64,000 nucleotides of DNA from positions 1-64,000 of the forward strand of contig JAJCKG010000002.1 in the NCBI GenBank assembly GCA_020558355.1, given 5' to 3'. This DNA is from a bacterium 210820-DFI.6.37 (GTDB lineage Bacteria; Bacillota; Clostridia; Peptostreptococcales; Anaerovoracaceae). Position 1 is the first letter of the stretch; every line of letters begins with the position of its first letter. Below, one piece after another: positions 44,352 through 52,197 of the stretch. Both the position numbers and the translations under genes were made by a program. Under the pieces are notes generated by a model, which did not search any database, was not told where the DNA came from, and saw only the letters and a list, made by a program, of their open reading frames with translations.

Positions 44352-44693
44352 ATGCCAGGATATAGAAAACTAGGCAGACCTTCTGCTCATAGAAAAGCCA
44401 TGCTGAGAAATCTTGTTACAGACCTTTTAAGAGAAGGACGCATTTCTACAACTGAGCACAGAGCAAAGGAAGCCAGACGTCAGGCTGAAAAAATGATTAC
44501 TCTCGCTAAACGCGGCGATCTCCACGCAAGAAGACAGGTGCTCGCGTACGTTTATGACGAAGATGTGGTTTCAAAGCTGTTCGATGAAATTGCACCAAAA
44601 TACGCCGACAGAAACGGCGGATATACAAGAATTCTGAAACTGGGACCAAGACGCGGTGACTGCGCTGAAGTTGTATTTTTAGAATTAGTATAA
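44352..44693 (+). CDS. rplQ: 50S ribosomal protein L17
   Basis: 113 residues, normal. Sits near the exit tunnel. [20 protein letters not shown] at the start and the C-terminal [19 protein letters not shown] are diagnostic. AAAGGAGG lies upstream. Last gene of the super-operon; two terminators follow. Confidence 0.98.
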   Translation: MPGYRKLGRPSAHRKAMLRNLVTDLLREGRISTTEHRAKEARRQAEKMITLAKRGDLHARRQVLAYVYDEDVVSKLFDEIAPKYADRNGGYTRILKLGPRRGDCAEVVFLELV

Positions 44694-44711
44694 GAAAGTT
44701 TATATTAAAAC

Positions 44712-44745
44712 AAAGGGTTTGCGTTGTGACGTGGGCCCTTTTTTT
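44712..44745 (+). terminator. Terminator after rplQ
   Basis: AAAGGG (44712-44717) pairs with CCCTTT (44736-44741), followed by a T-run. A weak stem, but well placed. Confidence 0.6.
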
Positions 44746-44786
44746 ATGCGCTTGTGAAGAAGGCCAGGCTAAAGAAAAGAAGAATA

Positions 44787-44835
44787 AAAAAAGGGATGTT
44801 CAGATAAACCGTTTCAACTGAACATCCCTTTTTTA
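44787..44835. terminator. Bidirectional terminator between rplQ and the MFS gene
   Basis: A 17-bp perfect stem, AAAAAAGGGATGTTCAG with CTGAACATCCCTTTTTT, closes on a 14-base loop. With A-runs on one side and T-runs on the other it can stop transcription from both directions (rplQ rightward, MFS leftward). Confidence 0.92.
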
Positions 44836-44841
44836 ATGGTA

Positions 44842-46026
44842 TTATTTATTCTTTTTCGATGGCGAAATTAAAATGGACCAGAGACAGAACACAGCTGCCA
44901 GAATAACGGCGAACCAGTAAGGCAGATGGCCGATAGTTCCGCCCAGGGCCGCGGTAACAGCGGACATAATAACCGGAGATAAGAACTGAGCCAGATACAG
45001 GGCGGCAGAAATCAGCGGCATTACAGTCGTCGCAGCGGCTTTTCCCTCTTTCAGAGAAACTTCTGAAATAATGAACGGGATACCAGCGCCGTTGGCAAAG
45101 CCGATACATATGGAGCCTGCCAGAGTGCCGATCCAGCCTCCCACCAGAGCCAGCAGCAGATATCCGATTAAAAACAGCATAGGCGCCAGGAACCGGGTGT
45201 TTCCTTTCAGAAGGATCTTCATTCTTACAAAGAGAAGTCCTCCGAAGAAAGCGATAAAGTCCATCATAGCCATAATGACCGCAATGTACTGCTGCGGGAT
45301 GATCCCGTCAGAGGCTGTTTCCATAGCGAAGTTGGCCGGATAAATAAAGAATATGGTCATGAGTAAAAACATGGCGATGATATAAACATAATTGGATTTA
45401 AACACAGCGCCCGTTTTCTTTTCCTTTTCACCGCCTTCCTCTGAGCGGATCTTGTCATTGGGGAGAAAGATCAGGCAAAGGATGATGCTTAGCAGTCCCA
45501 GCAGATAAACCATAAAGCTGAGCCGCCAGCTGATACCTGCCAAAAGTCCGGCTAAAAGGGTAGCGATAACGCCGCCCATCTGGTTCATCGCGGATGAATA
45601 CCCCATCAGACGGTCCTGCTTTTCCGGCGGGAAATAGAAGGATAAAAGTCCGGTGGACAGCGGCATGATGATTCCAACGCCAATGCCGACCAGAGCCCGG
45701 GTAATGAGCAAAAGACCGATATTGCCGCAGGCCCCTGCCAGACATCCTCCCGCGGAATACAGGATCAGGCCGCCCAGAACCAGTGTTTTGGCTCCAAACG
45801 CTTTACAGAGCCGCGGGAAGAAAAAATTAGTAATAACGATAAAGATTGCCGGCATACTGATGATCATCTGCACGAACAGCTGATTGCTGTCTGAAAAATG
45901 CTCCTGGATCACGCCTAACGCCGGCGCTACAGCGGCACCGGCCATTACCGTAAGCAATGATAAGGATAGAATGCTTACCATAAGGCTGCCGCCGCTCTTT
46001 GGTTTTTGAATTTGATTCTTTTCCAT
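44842..46026 (-). CDS. MFS transporter
   Basis: 394 residues with 12 membrane helices. The conserved loop FPRLCKAFGAKTLVLGG (about 72-88) after helix 2 is the MFS signature region, and the middle loop (about 200-216) is charged. Resembles the drug:H+ antiporter group; substrate unknown. I chose ATG 46026 (GGAGGG 6 nt upstream) over an upstream in-frame start at 46065 that overlaps a terminator-like hairpin. In many Firmicutes the gene after rplQ is ecfA1; here this transporter has that place, on the other strand. Confidence 0.85.
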   Translation of the reverse strand: MEKNQIQKPKSGGSLMVSILSLSLLTVMAGAAVAPALGVIQEHFSDSNQLFVQMIISMPAIFIVITNFFFPRLCKAFGAKTLVLGGLILYSAGGCLAGACGNIGLLLITRALVGIGVGIIMPLSTGLLSFYFPPEKQDRLMGYSSAMNQMGGVIATLLAGLLAGISWRLSFMVYLLGLLSIILCLIFLPNDKIRSEEGGEKEKKTGAVFKSNYVYIIAMFLLMTIFFIYPANFAMETASDGIIPQQYIAVIMAMMDFIAFFGGLLFVRMKILLKGNTRFLAPMLFLIGYLLLALVGGWIGTLAGSICIGFANGAGIPFIISEVSLKEGKAAATTVMPLISAALYLAQFLSPVIMSAVTAALGGTIGHLPYWFAVILAAVFCLWSILISPSKKNK

Positions 46027-46055
46027 GAAAATCCCTCCTGATGAATATAATGAAA

Positions 46056-46088
46056 AAACGCGCAAGTCCTGTCTGGACTTACGCGTTT
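46056..46088 (-). promoter_or_regulatory. Terminator-like hairpin in the MFS gene leader (attenuator)
   Basis: On the reverse strand AAACGCG-TAAGTCC pairs with GGACTTG-CGCGTTT (one A-C mismatch) and runs into TTTTTT, 26 nt before the MFS start codon. The promoter lies just upstream, so the hairpin would stop most transcripts unless something prevents it. Confidence 0.6.
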
Positions 46089-46106
46089 CCGCTACGCAAC
46101 ACTGCT

Positions 46107-46136
46107 ATTATAGCATATGAAAATAAAATTTTTCAA
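46107..46136 (-). promoter_or_regulatory. Promoter for the MFS gene
   Basis: On the reverse strand TTGAAA (46136-46131), an 18-bp spacer and consensus TATAAT (46112-46107). The leader would be about 75 nt and includes the attenuator-like hairpin. Confidence 0.7.
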
Positions 46137-46217
46137 TTGTTTTTTCCATAGGAATTTTTTTCTGCGGAACTATGTTAAAATAAGCGTATGAGATAAAAGG
46201 AAAGGATCAATTCGGAC

Positions 46218-47033
46218 ATGAGTGAGAAAAAAATATGGGCAATGTATTTCAGCCCTACAGGTACAACAGAAAAAATCGCGGTACATATTGCGGATGAGCT
46301 GGCGGCAGTCAATCCAAAGGCGGCAAAGGGCCCGGCAAAGCGGTTTGACTTTACGCTTCCCGGGGCAAGAGCGGAGGGAAAACAGTTTACCGAAGATGAC
46401 GCAGTCGTTTTCGCCGTTCCCGTATATGCCGGAAGAGTTCCCAATGTACTGCTCAAATATCTGGACACAGTCCAGGGCGGCGGCGCGCTGGCGATACCGG
46501 TGGTCTTATATGGAAACCGAAATTACGATGACGCGCTGATAGAGCTGAGGAACATTCTGGAAAAAAACGGCTTTCATACAGTAGCCGCGGCCGCGTTTAT
46601 CGGAGAGCATTCCTTTTCGAAAATACTGGCGGCAGGACGCCCGGATGATAAGGACATGGCTCTTGCGAAAGCCTTTGCTTCAAAGATTGTTTTAGAAGAC
46701 CGGGGCCCGATCCAGGTGCGGGGAGAAGATCCGATCCGGGGATATTATCAGCCGAGAGATCGAAACGGTGTATTCATCGATATTCGGAAAGTAAAGCCGC
46801 TGACCTCTGACCAATGCGATCACTGTATGCTGTGCGCGCGGGTTTGTCCCATGGGCTCTATTGCTTTTGACAATCCGGAAAGCTTTACAGGCATCTGTAT
46901 TAAGTGCGGAGCCTGCGTGAAAAAATGTCCAAAAGGGGCAAAATATTACGAAGACGAGGGATATTTGTATCATAAGCAGGAATTAGAGGAGATTTATACG
47001 CGCCGGGCTGAACCAGAGCTGTTTTTTGAATGA
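46218..47033 (+). CDS. EFR1-type flavodoxin-ferredoxin protein
   Basis: 271 residues. The N-terminal flavodoxin-like half begins YFSPTGTTEKIA (about 9-20), which binds FMN phosphate. The C-terminal half has two [4Fe-4S] motifs, CDHCMLCARVCP (about 198-209) and CIKCGACVKKCP (about 223-234). This fusion is the EFR1 family (flavodoxin with ferredoxin), which probably shuttles electrons in anaerobes; partner enzymes are unknown. A -10-like TTAAAAT lies about 40 bases upstream. It may share a transcript with the unknown helical gene downstream. Confidence 0.85.
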   Translation: MSEKKIWAMYFSPTGTTEKIAVHIADELAAVNPKAAKGPAKRFDFTLPGARAEGKQFTEDDAVVFAVPVYAGRVPNVLLKYLDTVQGGGALAIPVVLYGNRNYDDALIELRNILEKNGFHTVAAAAFIGEHSFSKILAAGRPDDKDMALAKAFASKIVLEDRGPIQVRGEDPIRGYYQPRDRNGVFIDIRKVKPLTSDQCDHCMLCARVCPMGSIAFDNPESFTGICIKCGACVKKCPKGAKYYEDEGYLYHKQELEEIYTRRAEPELFFE

Positions 47034-47115
47034 AGGACGGCTTAAAGCAGGTGAGCGTAAAGAGGAATGAAACCGGATATTCTGGTCATACTAGGAGAAA
47101 AGGAGTGTGAACAGA

Positions 47116-47556
47116 ATGGATCAGAGCAATGAAAACGCCCAGCTGCTGAACTTTGTTTATCAGAATTCACAGATGGGAGTCGATACGATTACGGAGCTGA
47201 TGGATATTACAACCGATGATTCTTTTAAAGAACGTCTGCACGATCAGCTGAAGGAATACCGGACCATCCATGACCGGGCGGCCAGGATGCTGGAGGCAAA
47301 CGGCTTCAATGAAGAAGGGCTGTCCGCCTTTGAAAAGATCCGAACTTACCTGATGATTAATTTCCAGACCTTGTCGGACGACTCAGTTTCTCATATCGCG
47401 GAGATGCTGATTGTAGGAAGCACCATGGGAATCATTCAGGCCCTGCGCAATATTCACAGATATAGTGGAAAGGTGGAGCGGGACATTCTGGAGCTGATGG
47501 AATATCTGAGAAACTTTGAAGAAAACAATGTGGAACGTTTTAAAGCCTGGCTTTAA
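47116..47556 (+). CDS. Unknown helical protein (ferritin-like or DUF2383-like)
   Basis: 146 residues, almost entirely helical, rich in Glu, Asp and Asn. Repeated helices with conserved His and Glu (LHDQLKEYRTIHDRA and SHIAEMLIVGSTMGI) recall four-helix ferritin-like or DUF2383 proteins, but the metal ligands are not certain. ATG 47116 has AGGAG 10 nt upstream; the GTG at 47107 is too close to that site. A strong terminator follows. Function unknown. Confidence 0.6.
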   Translation: MDQSNENAQLLNFVYQNSQMGVDTITELMDITTDDSFKERLHDQLKEYRTIHDRAARMLEANGFNEEGLSAFEKIRTYLMINFQTLSDDSVSHIAEMLIVGSTMGIIQALRNIHRYSGKVERDILELMEYLRNFEENNVERFKAWL

Positions 47557-47569
47557 AAACGGGGCGAAA

Positions 47570-47629
47570 AAAGCCTCTGGAGCGCCGGATGATCCTGCGG
47601 GATGGCCGGACCAGAGGCTTTCTTTTTTT
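47570..47629 (+). terminator. Intrinsic terminator
   Basis: AAGCCTCTGG pairs with CCAGAGGCTT around a 30-base loop that has its own CCGGAT/GGCCGG stem. A T-run follows. Confidence 0.88.
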
Positions 47630-47745
47630 GACGCGGAAAGCTTTTGTCCATGGGTCTTTGCCTCTATAAAAAATTTTTATTTTTATAGATAAATTCCTGC
47701 TAATAAGCAAATAATATCTATGAAAATAAGAGAGGAGTGAAGACG

Positions 47746-48027
47746 TTGAAAAAAGCGAAAATTTTATTAGCGATGCTGCTTGCGTTATCCGTATTCACCT
47801 TTGCCGGCTGCGGTGACAACAACAACGACGCGGACAACGGCGCGGATAACGGTACTACCATTGAAGAAACCACAGACAACGCGGCGGAAGATATCAAAGA
47901 TGACGCTGAAGATCTGGGTGACGACATGAAAGACGGCGCCGAAGACATGCTTGACGGCACAGACAATGTAGACAACGGCACCCAGAATAACGACGCGCAG
48001 AACAACACGACCGAGAATGCCAAGTAG
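47746..48027 (+). CDS. Small acidic lipoprotein
   Basis: 93 residues. A signal peptide with lipobox FAGC puts the lipid anchor at about Cys22. The rest is low-complexity and very acidic: Asp, Asn, Thr, Glu and Gly, with repeats like DNGADNG and DDAEDLGDDMKDGAED, and no aromatic residues. TTG 47746 has GAGGAG 8 nt upstream; the GTG at 47737 overlaps that site. A CTATAAAAA/TTTTTATAG dyad (47664-47688) lies in its promoter region. No known family; probably a surface-exposed, calcium- or cation-binding or spacer-type lipoprotein, by inference. Confidence 0.7.
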   Translation: MKKAKILLAMLLALSVFTFAGCGDNNNDADNGADNGTTIEETTDNAAEDIKDDAEDLGDDMKDGAEDMLDGTDNVDNGTQNNDAQNNTTENAK

Positions 48028-48042
48028 GCGCGCGACAGGCGG

Positions 48043-48076
48043 ACCAGCGTTTTTTTGAAAGAACGCTGGTTTTCCT
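48043..48076 (+). terminator. Terminator-like hairpin before rnr
   Basis: ACCAGCGTT (48043-48051) pairs with AACGCTGGT (48062-48070), followed by TTTCC. It ends the lipoprotein transcript, so rnr needs its own promoter. Confidence 0.65.
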
Positions 48077-48085
48077 GCCTTTGTG

Positions 48086-48094
48086 TGGTAGAAT
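48086..48094 (+). promoter_or_regulatory. Extended -10 promoter giving a leaderless rnr mRNA
   Basis: TG (48086-48087), one base, then TAGAAT (48089-48094). The A of the rnr ATG (48101) is 7 bases beyond the -10 box, the normal place for transcription to start. No Shine-Dalgarno sequence lies between the terminator and the ATG. Confidence 0.55.
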
Positions 48095-48100
48095 ATACAT

Positions 48101-50065
48101 ATGGGAAAGAAAAGAAAAAGACCTGTTGTCACAGGCACATTGTCAAAGCATAAAAGAGGCTTTGGCTTTGTTCTAGCGGAAGATGGCGGCGAAGATATCT
48201 ATATATCCGCCCGCGGTATGTATGGAGCCATGGATGGCGATACGGTGGAGGTGGATCTGATTCCTCCGCCTTTGTGGGGAAGCTCCCGGGAAGGGATCAT
48301 CGTTAAGATCCTCAAGAGAAATACGGCAGAAGTCGTAGGAACCTTTGAAAAGAGCAAGCGCTTTGGCTTTGTCGTGCCGGATGGAAAAAAAGGCGGCGAA
48401 GATATTTTCGTGCGCAGAAAGGACTTCAGCGGCGCGCAAAGAGGCGATAAGGTAGTGGTTCAGATCACTCGCTATCCGGATAAGGAAAACAGCGCGGAAG
48501 GAAAAATCACGGAGATTATCAGCAGAAACGGACAGCCGGGAGGCGATATCAAGGCCTTGACCCGCAGCTTTGGCCTGAGGGATACCTTCCCCAGCCGGGC
48601 TAATGCGGAAGCGAAGGCTGTCAGCAGAGAAGGCGTTACCCGGCAGGATCTGAAAGGCCGGCGTGACCTGCGGGATAAGACGATTATCACCATAGACGGG
48701 GCGGATTCAAAGGATTTTGATGACGCGGTTTCTGTAGAGCGGCTTTCAGGAGGGAATTATCTGTTAGGGGTCCATATTGCCGATGTGGCCCATTATGTGA
48801 AAGCGGACGGATTTCTGGACCGGGAGGCCATGAAAAGGGGAAACAGCGTCTATCTCATCGATCAGGTGGTCCCTATGCTGCCAAAGAGACTGTCCAACGG
48901 AATATGCAGTCTCAATCCGGATGAGGACCGTCTGACCCTTTCCGTAGATATGGAGATCACTCCCCAGGGGGAAGTCGTCAGCCACGATATTTATGAAAGC
49001 GTGATTCATTCCAAGGCCCGGATGGTTTATTCGGATGTTTCTGATATGCTGGAAAACAATGACCTGGAGCTGATACGAAGGTACCGGGATATTTTTGAAG
49101 ATATTCTGATTATGGACAAGCTGGCAAAGCTCCTGCGGGAAAAGCGGGAAGCCCGAGGAAGCCTTGATTTTGACTTTGATGAGGCGTACATTACACTGGA
49201 CCGGCAGGGCATTCCGGTCAGCGTAGACATTGCCGAGCGGCGGACCGCCAACAGAATGATTGAAGAATTTATGCTTCTTGCTAATGAAACGGTAGCGGAA
49301 CACTTCTTCTGGATGGAGCTGCCCTTTATCTACAGGGTTCATGAAGCGCCCGCCCCTGAAAAAATGGACGAGCTTCGGACCTTCCTCCGGGGCTTTGGTC
49401 TTACATTAAAGGGCGCGTCCGATTCGATTCATCCTAAAACGCTAAATAGCATACTGGAAGCGGTGTCGGGAAAGAGCTATGAAAATGTAGTAAATACCGT
49501 CATGCTCCGATCCATGCGGAAGGCTTTTTATGGGACAGAGTGTCAGGGCCATTTCGGACTGGCTCTAAAATACTATTGCCACTTTACTTCACCCATCCGC
49601 CGGTATCCGGATCTTTGTATCCATAGGATCATAAAAGCGGCTATTTCAGGAAACCTGGACGCGAAAGCCCTGAAAAAGTTCCGGGCAAAGACCCAGGAAG
49701 CGGCAGAGATCGCTTCGGCCACGGAGCGTCAAGCCATCGAGCTGGAGCGGGAAGTAGAAAAAATGAAAAAAGCCGAATATATGGCGGGCCATATCGGAGA
49801 GACTTACGACGGTATCATCAGCGGTGTAACCGGCTTCGGTATTTATGTACAGCTGGAAAATACCGTGGAAGGCATGATCCGGCTGGATTCCCTCAGGGAT
49901 GATTATTATATCTATGAAGCGGAAAAATACCGGGTTATGGGAGAGCGGACCCACAGGATCTACATGCTGGGCCAGCGGGTTCGTATCGTTATGGCTTCTG
50001 TCAATATTGAGAATCGGGAAATCAATTTTGAACTGGCGGAACAGCTCGCAAGGCGCCGCTATTGA
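48101..50065 (+). CDS. rnr: Ribonuclease R
   Basis: 654 residues, a 3'-to-5' exoribonuclease for structured RNA. Cold-shock domains (about 1-140), the RNB catalytic domain with DGADSKDFDD (199-208, metal-binding Asp), and a C-terminal S1 domain (about 570-650). It is shorter than the usual 700-800 residues: the N-terminal winged helix and the basic C-terminal tail are missing. An in-frame TAG at 48089-48091 rules out an upstream start. smpB, its usual neighbour, is not nearby. Confidence 0.95.
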   Translation: MGKKRKRPVVTGTLSKHKRGFGFVLAEDGGEDIYISARGMYGAMDGDTVEVDLIPPPLWGSSREGIIVKILKRNTAEVVGTFEKSKRFGFVVPDGKKGGEDIFVRRKDFSGAQRGDKVVVQITRYPDKENSAEGKITEIISRNGQPGGDIKALTRSFGLRDTFPSRANAEAKAVSREGVTRQDLKGRRDLRDKTIITIDGADSKDFDDAVSVERLSGGNYLLGVHIADVAHYVKADGFLDREAMKRGNSVYLIDQVVPMLPKRLSNGICSLNPDEDRLTLSVDMEITPQGEVVSHDIYESVIHSKARMVYSDVSDMLENNDLELIRRYRDIFEDILIMDKLAKLLREKREARGSLDFDFDEAYITLDRQGIPVSVDIAERRTANRMIEEFMLLANETVAEHFFWMELPFIYRVHEAPAPEKMDELRTFLRGFGLTLKGASDSIHPKTLNSILEAVSGKSYENVVNTVMLRSMRKAFYGTECQGHFGLALKYYCHFTSPIRRYPDLCIHRIIKAAISGNLDAKALKKFRAKTQEAAEIASATERQAIELEREVEKMKKAEYMAGHIGETYDGIISGVTGFGIYVQLENTVEGMIRLDSLRDDYYIYEAEKYRVMGERTHRIYMLGQRVRIVMASVNIENREINFELAEQLARRRY

Positions 50066-50101
50066 GAAACGGCTCCGGACTGCCGGACGGCGGTCCGGAC
50101 G

Positions 50102-50578
50102 CTATAGATAAAGGGGAGGGGCAGCGGCGCAGATGGCTGAGAGAGCGTCTCCCGCTTCATCGATAAATACGGTTTTTCTCGCGATATCGGCCATGGAAAG
50201 CATTCCCACCAGCTTTCCGTTTTGCGTTACCGGCAGCCTGCGCACCTGGTACTTTGACATGAGCAGCGCGGCATGGTGGGTATTCATATCCGGGGAAGCG
50301 CAGACAATGTTGGTTGACATAACATCCCGGGCCTTTAATTCCCGCTGGTCAGCACTGGCCGGCTTCTTTTTTTGGGCGCCTGTCCAGTCTCCCACCTCTT
50401 TCGCGAGAGCTCTCAGCACCAGGTCCCGGTCCGTTACTACACCAAGAACTTCTCCTTTATCGTTACATACCGGGATCAGGCCCACATCCTCCTGCTTCAT
50501 CTGTCTCGCGATCTGCGCCAGAGAAACCTCTTCCTTTACACAGCTGATACCTGTGGTCATCAAGTCTTTTACAAGCAT
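50102..50578 (-). CDS. CBS-domain protein
   Basis: 158 residues, two CBS domains (about 7-60 and 83-140), forming one Bateman module that usually binds an adenosine-containing nucleotide. VKDLMTTGISCVKEEVSLAQ and ARDVMSTNIVCASPDMNTHH mark the two repeats. ATG 50578 has GAGGAG 7 nt upstream; the frame extends to 50665 but that part holds the terminator of the trk operon. It lies directly downstream of trkH on the same strand, so a link to ion balance is possible but unproven. Confidence 0.85.
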   Translation of the reverse strand: MLVKDLMTTGISCVKEEVSLAQIARQMKQEDVGLIPVCNDKGEVLGVVTDRDLVLRALAKEVGDWTGAQKKKPASADQRELKARDVMSTNIVCASPDMNTHHAALLMSKYQVRRLPVTQNGKLVGMLSMADIARKTVFIDEAGDALSAICAAAPPLYL

Positions 50579-50652
50579 TTTCAAACTCCTCTCTTGTACT
50601 GTTGCGGCGGCTTTGCTTTTTGGGAAGGCTGCCTGAGCCTCCGTTTTTTCCA

Positions 50653-50680
50653 TAAAAAAAAGCACCCATTTTTAGGGTGC
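50653..50680 (-). terminator. Terminator of the trk operon
   Basis: On the reverse strand GCACCC pairs with GGGTGC around a 7-base loop and runs into eight T residues. It separates the trk operon from the CBS gene. Confidence 0.85.
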
Positions 50681-50709
50681 GCAAAATTTCAGGTTTCATT
50701 CGGGTGAAA

Positions 50710-52185
50710 TCAACGATCTCTTCCCCAGAAGCTCTTTGTAAAGAGAATCACAATGGTAAACAGCTCCAGTCTTCCGATGATCATCAGCAGGCTCAGATAC
50801 AGCTTCAGCGGGTCTGAGAACATAGCGTAATTTCCCATGGCGCCTACCTTGCCGAACGCGATTCCTGTATTGGACAGCATGGCGGCGGAGGTTGAAATGG
50901 TCGTTTCCAGATCCAGATTCTGCAGGGAAAGGACCAGGCAGGAAAACAGGAACAGACCCATATACATGAGAATGAAGACGGTGATGGCCGATACGATAGG
51001 CGCGGGAACCGCTTTGCCCCCAAGCTTTACGGCTACAACAGAACGGGGATGGATCCTTTTGTAGACGCCCCGCCAGACCAGCTTGAACAGGACCAGGATA
51101 CGGATGACCTTAATGGATCCGCTGGTGGAAGCGGCACAGCCTCCGACAAACATCAGGGTGAAGAGAATGGCCTGACATATGGAAGGCCACAGGGTATAGT
51201 CCGCGCTGGAGTAGCCGGAGGTAGTAGATACGCTGACTACCTGGAAGAAGGAGTCCCGAAGGGCTTTCCCAAGACTCGGATAATCTCCCAGGAGATAGAG
51301 GGCCGCTGTACACAGAAGAACCGAAGCCGCGATGATCAGCACAAAGGCCCGAAGCTCAATATCACGCAGCACATACTGCCATTTTCGGGTGACAGCGTAG
51401 TGATAAAGAATGAAGTTGACCGCGGCCAGAATGGTAAAGACACTGATGACAATTTCCACGTAGACGCTGTCATAGTAAGCGACGCCGTCAGGATGGGCAA
51501 AAAGACCGCCGGAGCTGATGCTTCCCAGCGTATTAATCAGAGCGTCAAAGGCTGTCATAGACCGGCTTCCCCACAGCAGCAGGAATTCCAGTGCCGTAAG
51601 GGAGATATAGGTCAGATACAGGATCTTTGCCGAATCACTGATGCGTACTGTCATTTTTTCCAGAACCGGACCGGGGGCCTCGGCCCGTATGATCATCTGT
51701 CCATTGATGCCCAGGGCAGGGAGGATGGAAATCACGAACACAAGAATTCCCATACCGCCCAGCCAATGAGAAATGGCCTTCCACATCATCAGGGATTTCG
51801 GCATGATCCGCTCGCCGATGGCGGTACAGCCAGTCGTGGTAAAGCCCGCGGTGGATTCAAAAAAACCATCGATAAAGCTGCATGTAAAGTCGGAAAGAAA
51901 ATAGGGAAGCGCGCCCAAAAGCGAAGCAACGATCCAGCAGAGGGCTACCACCAGATATCCCTCCCTCGCGCGAAAGCGGGATTGAGCCGGCCTTACAAAG
52001 AAAGCGACGGCGGCGCCTAAAAGGAGGGTTACCGCGGAAGAAATCAAAAGCGCCCGGAAATTGTCCGGTTCCTGATAGATCCAGGCGCAGGCCAGAGCGG
52101 GGATCATGGAGATCCCCAGGATCAGTGTGATAACGCCTAATATTTTAATAATCAGCTGATAGTTCAGCGAAACATTTACAGACAT
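50710..52185 (-). CDS. trkH: TrkH potassium transporter, second copy
   Basis: 491 residues. Same fold as the neighbouring TrkH: four pore loops, here around GFTTTGCT (about 114-121), SISSGGLFA (about 241-249), STTSGYSSA (about 345-353) and LSNTGIAFG (about 438-446). The filter text differs from that of the first copy, so ion affinity or selectivity may differ. Twelve bases after the first trkH; GGGAG lies before ATG. Last gene of the operon. Confidence 0.9.
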   Translation of the reverse strand: MSVNVSLNYQLIIKILGVITLILGISMIPALACAWIYQEPDNFRALLISSAVTLLLGAAVAFFVRPAQSRFRAREGYLVVALCWIVASLLGALPYFLSDFTCSFIDGFFESTAGFTTTGCTAIGERIMPKSLMMWKAISHWLGGMGILVFVISILPALGINGQMIIRAEAPGPVLEKMTVRISDSAKILYLTYISLTALEFLLLWGSRSMTAFDALINTLGSISSGGLFAHPDGVAYYDSVYVEIVISVFTILAAVNFILYHYAVTRKWQYVLRDIELRAFVLIIAASVLLCTAALYLLGDYPSLGKALRDSFFQVVSVSTTSGYSSADYTLWPSICQAILFTLMFVGGCAASTSGSIKVIRILVLFKLVWRGVYKRIHPRSVVAVKLGGKAVPAPIVSAITVFILMYMGLFLFSCLVLSLQNLDLETTISTSAAMLSNTGIAFGKVGAMGNYAMFSDPLKLYLSLLMIIGRLELFTIVILFTKSFWGRDR

Positions 52186-52197
52186 GATATTACTCCC

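Noticed and set aside
48026..48100. Upstream extension of RNase R to recover the N-terminal winged helix
   Set aside because: An in-frame TAG at 48089-48091 and a terminator hairpin upstream prevent it.
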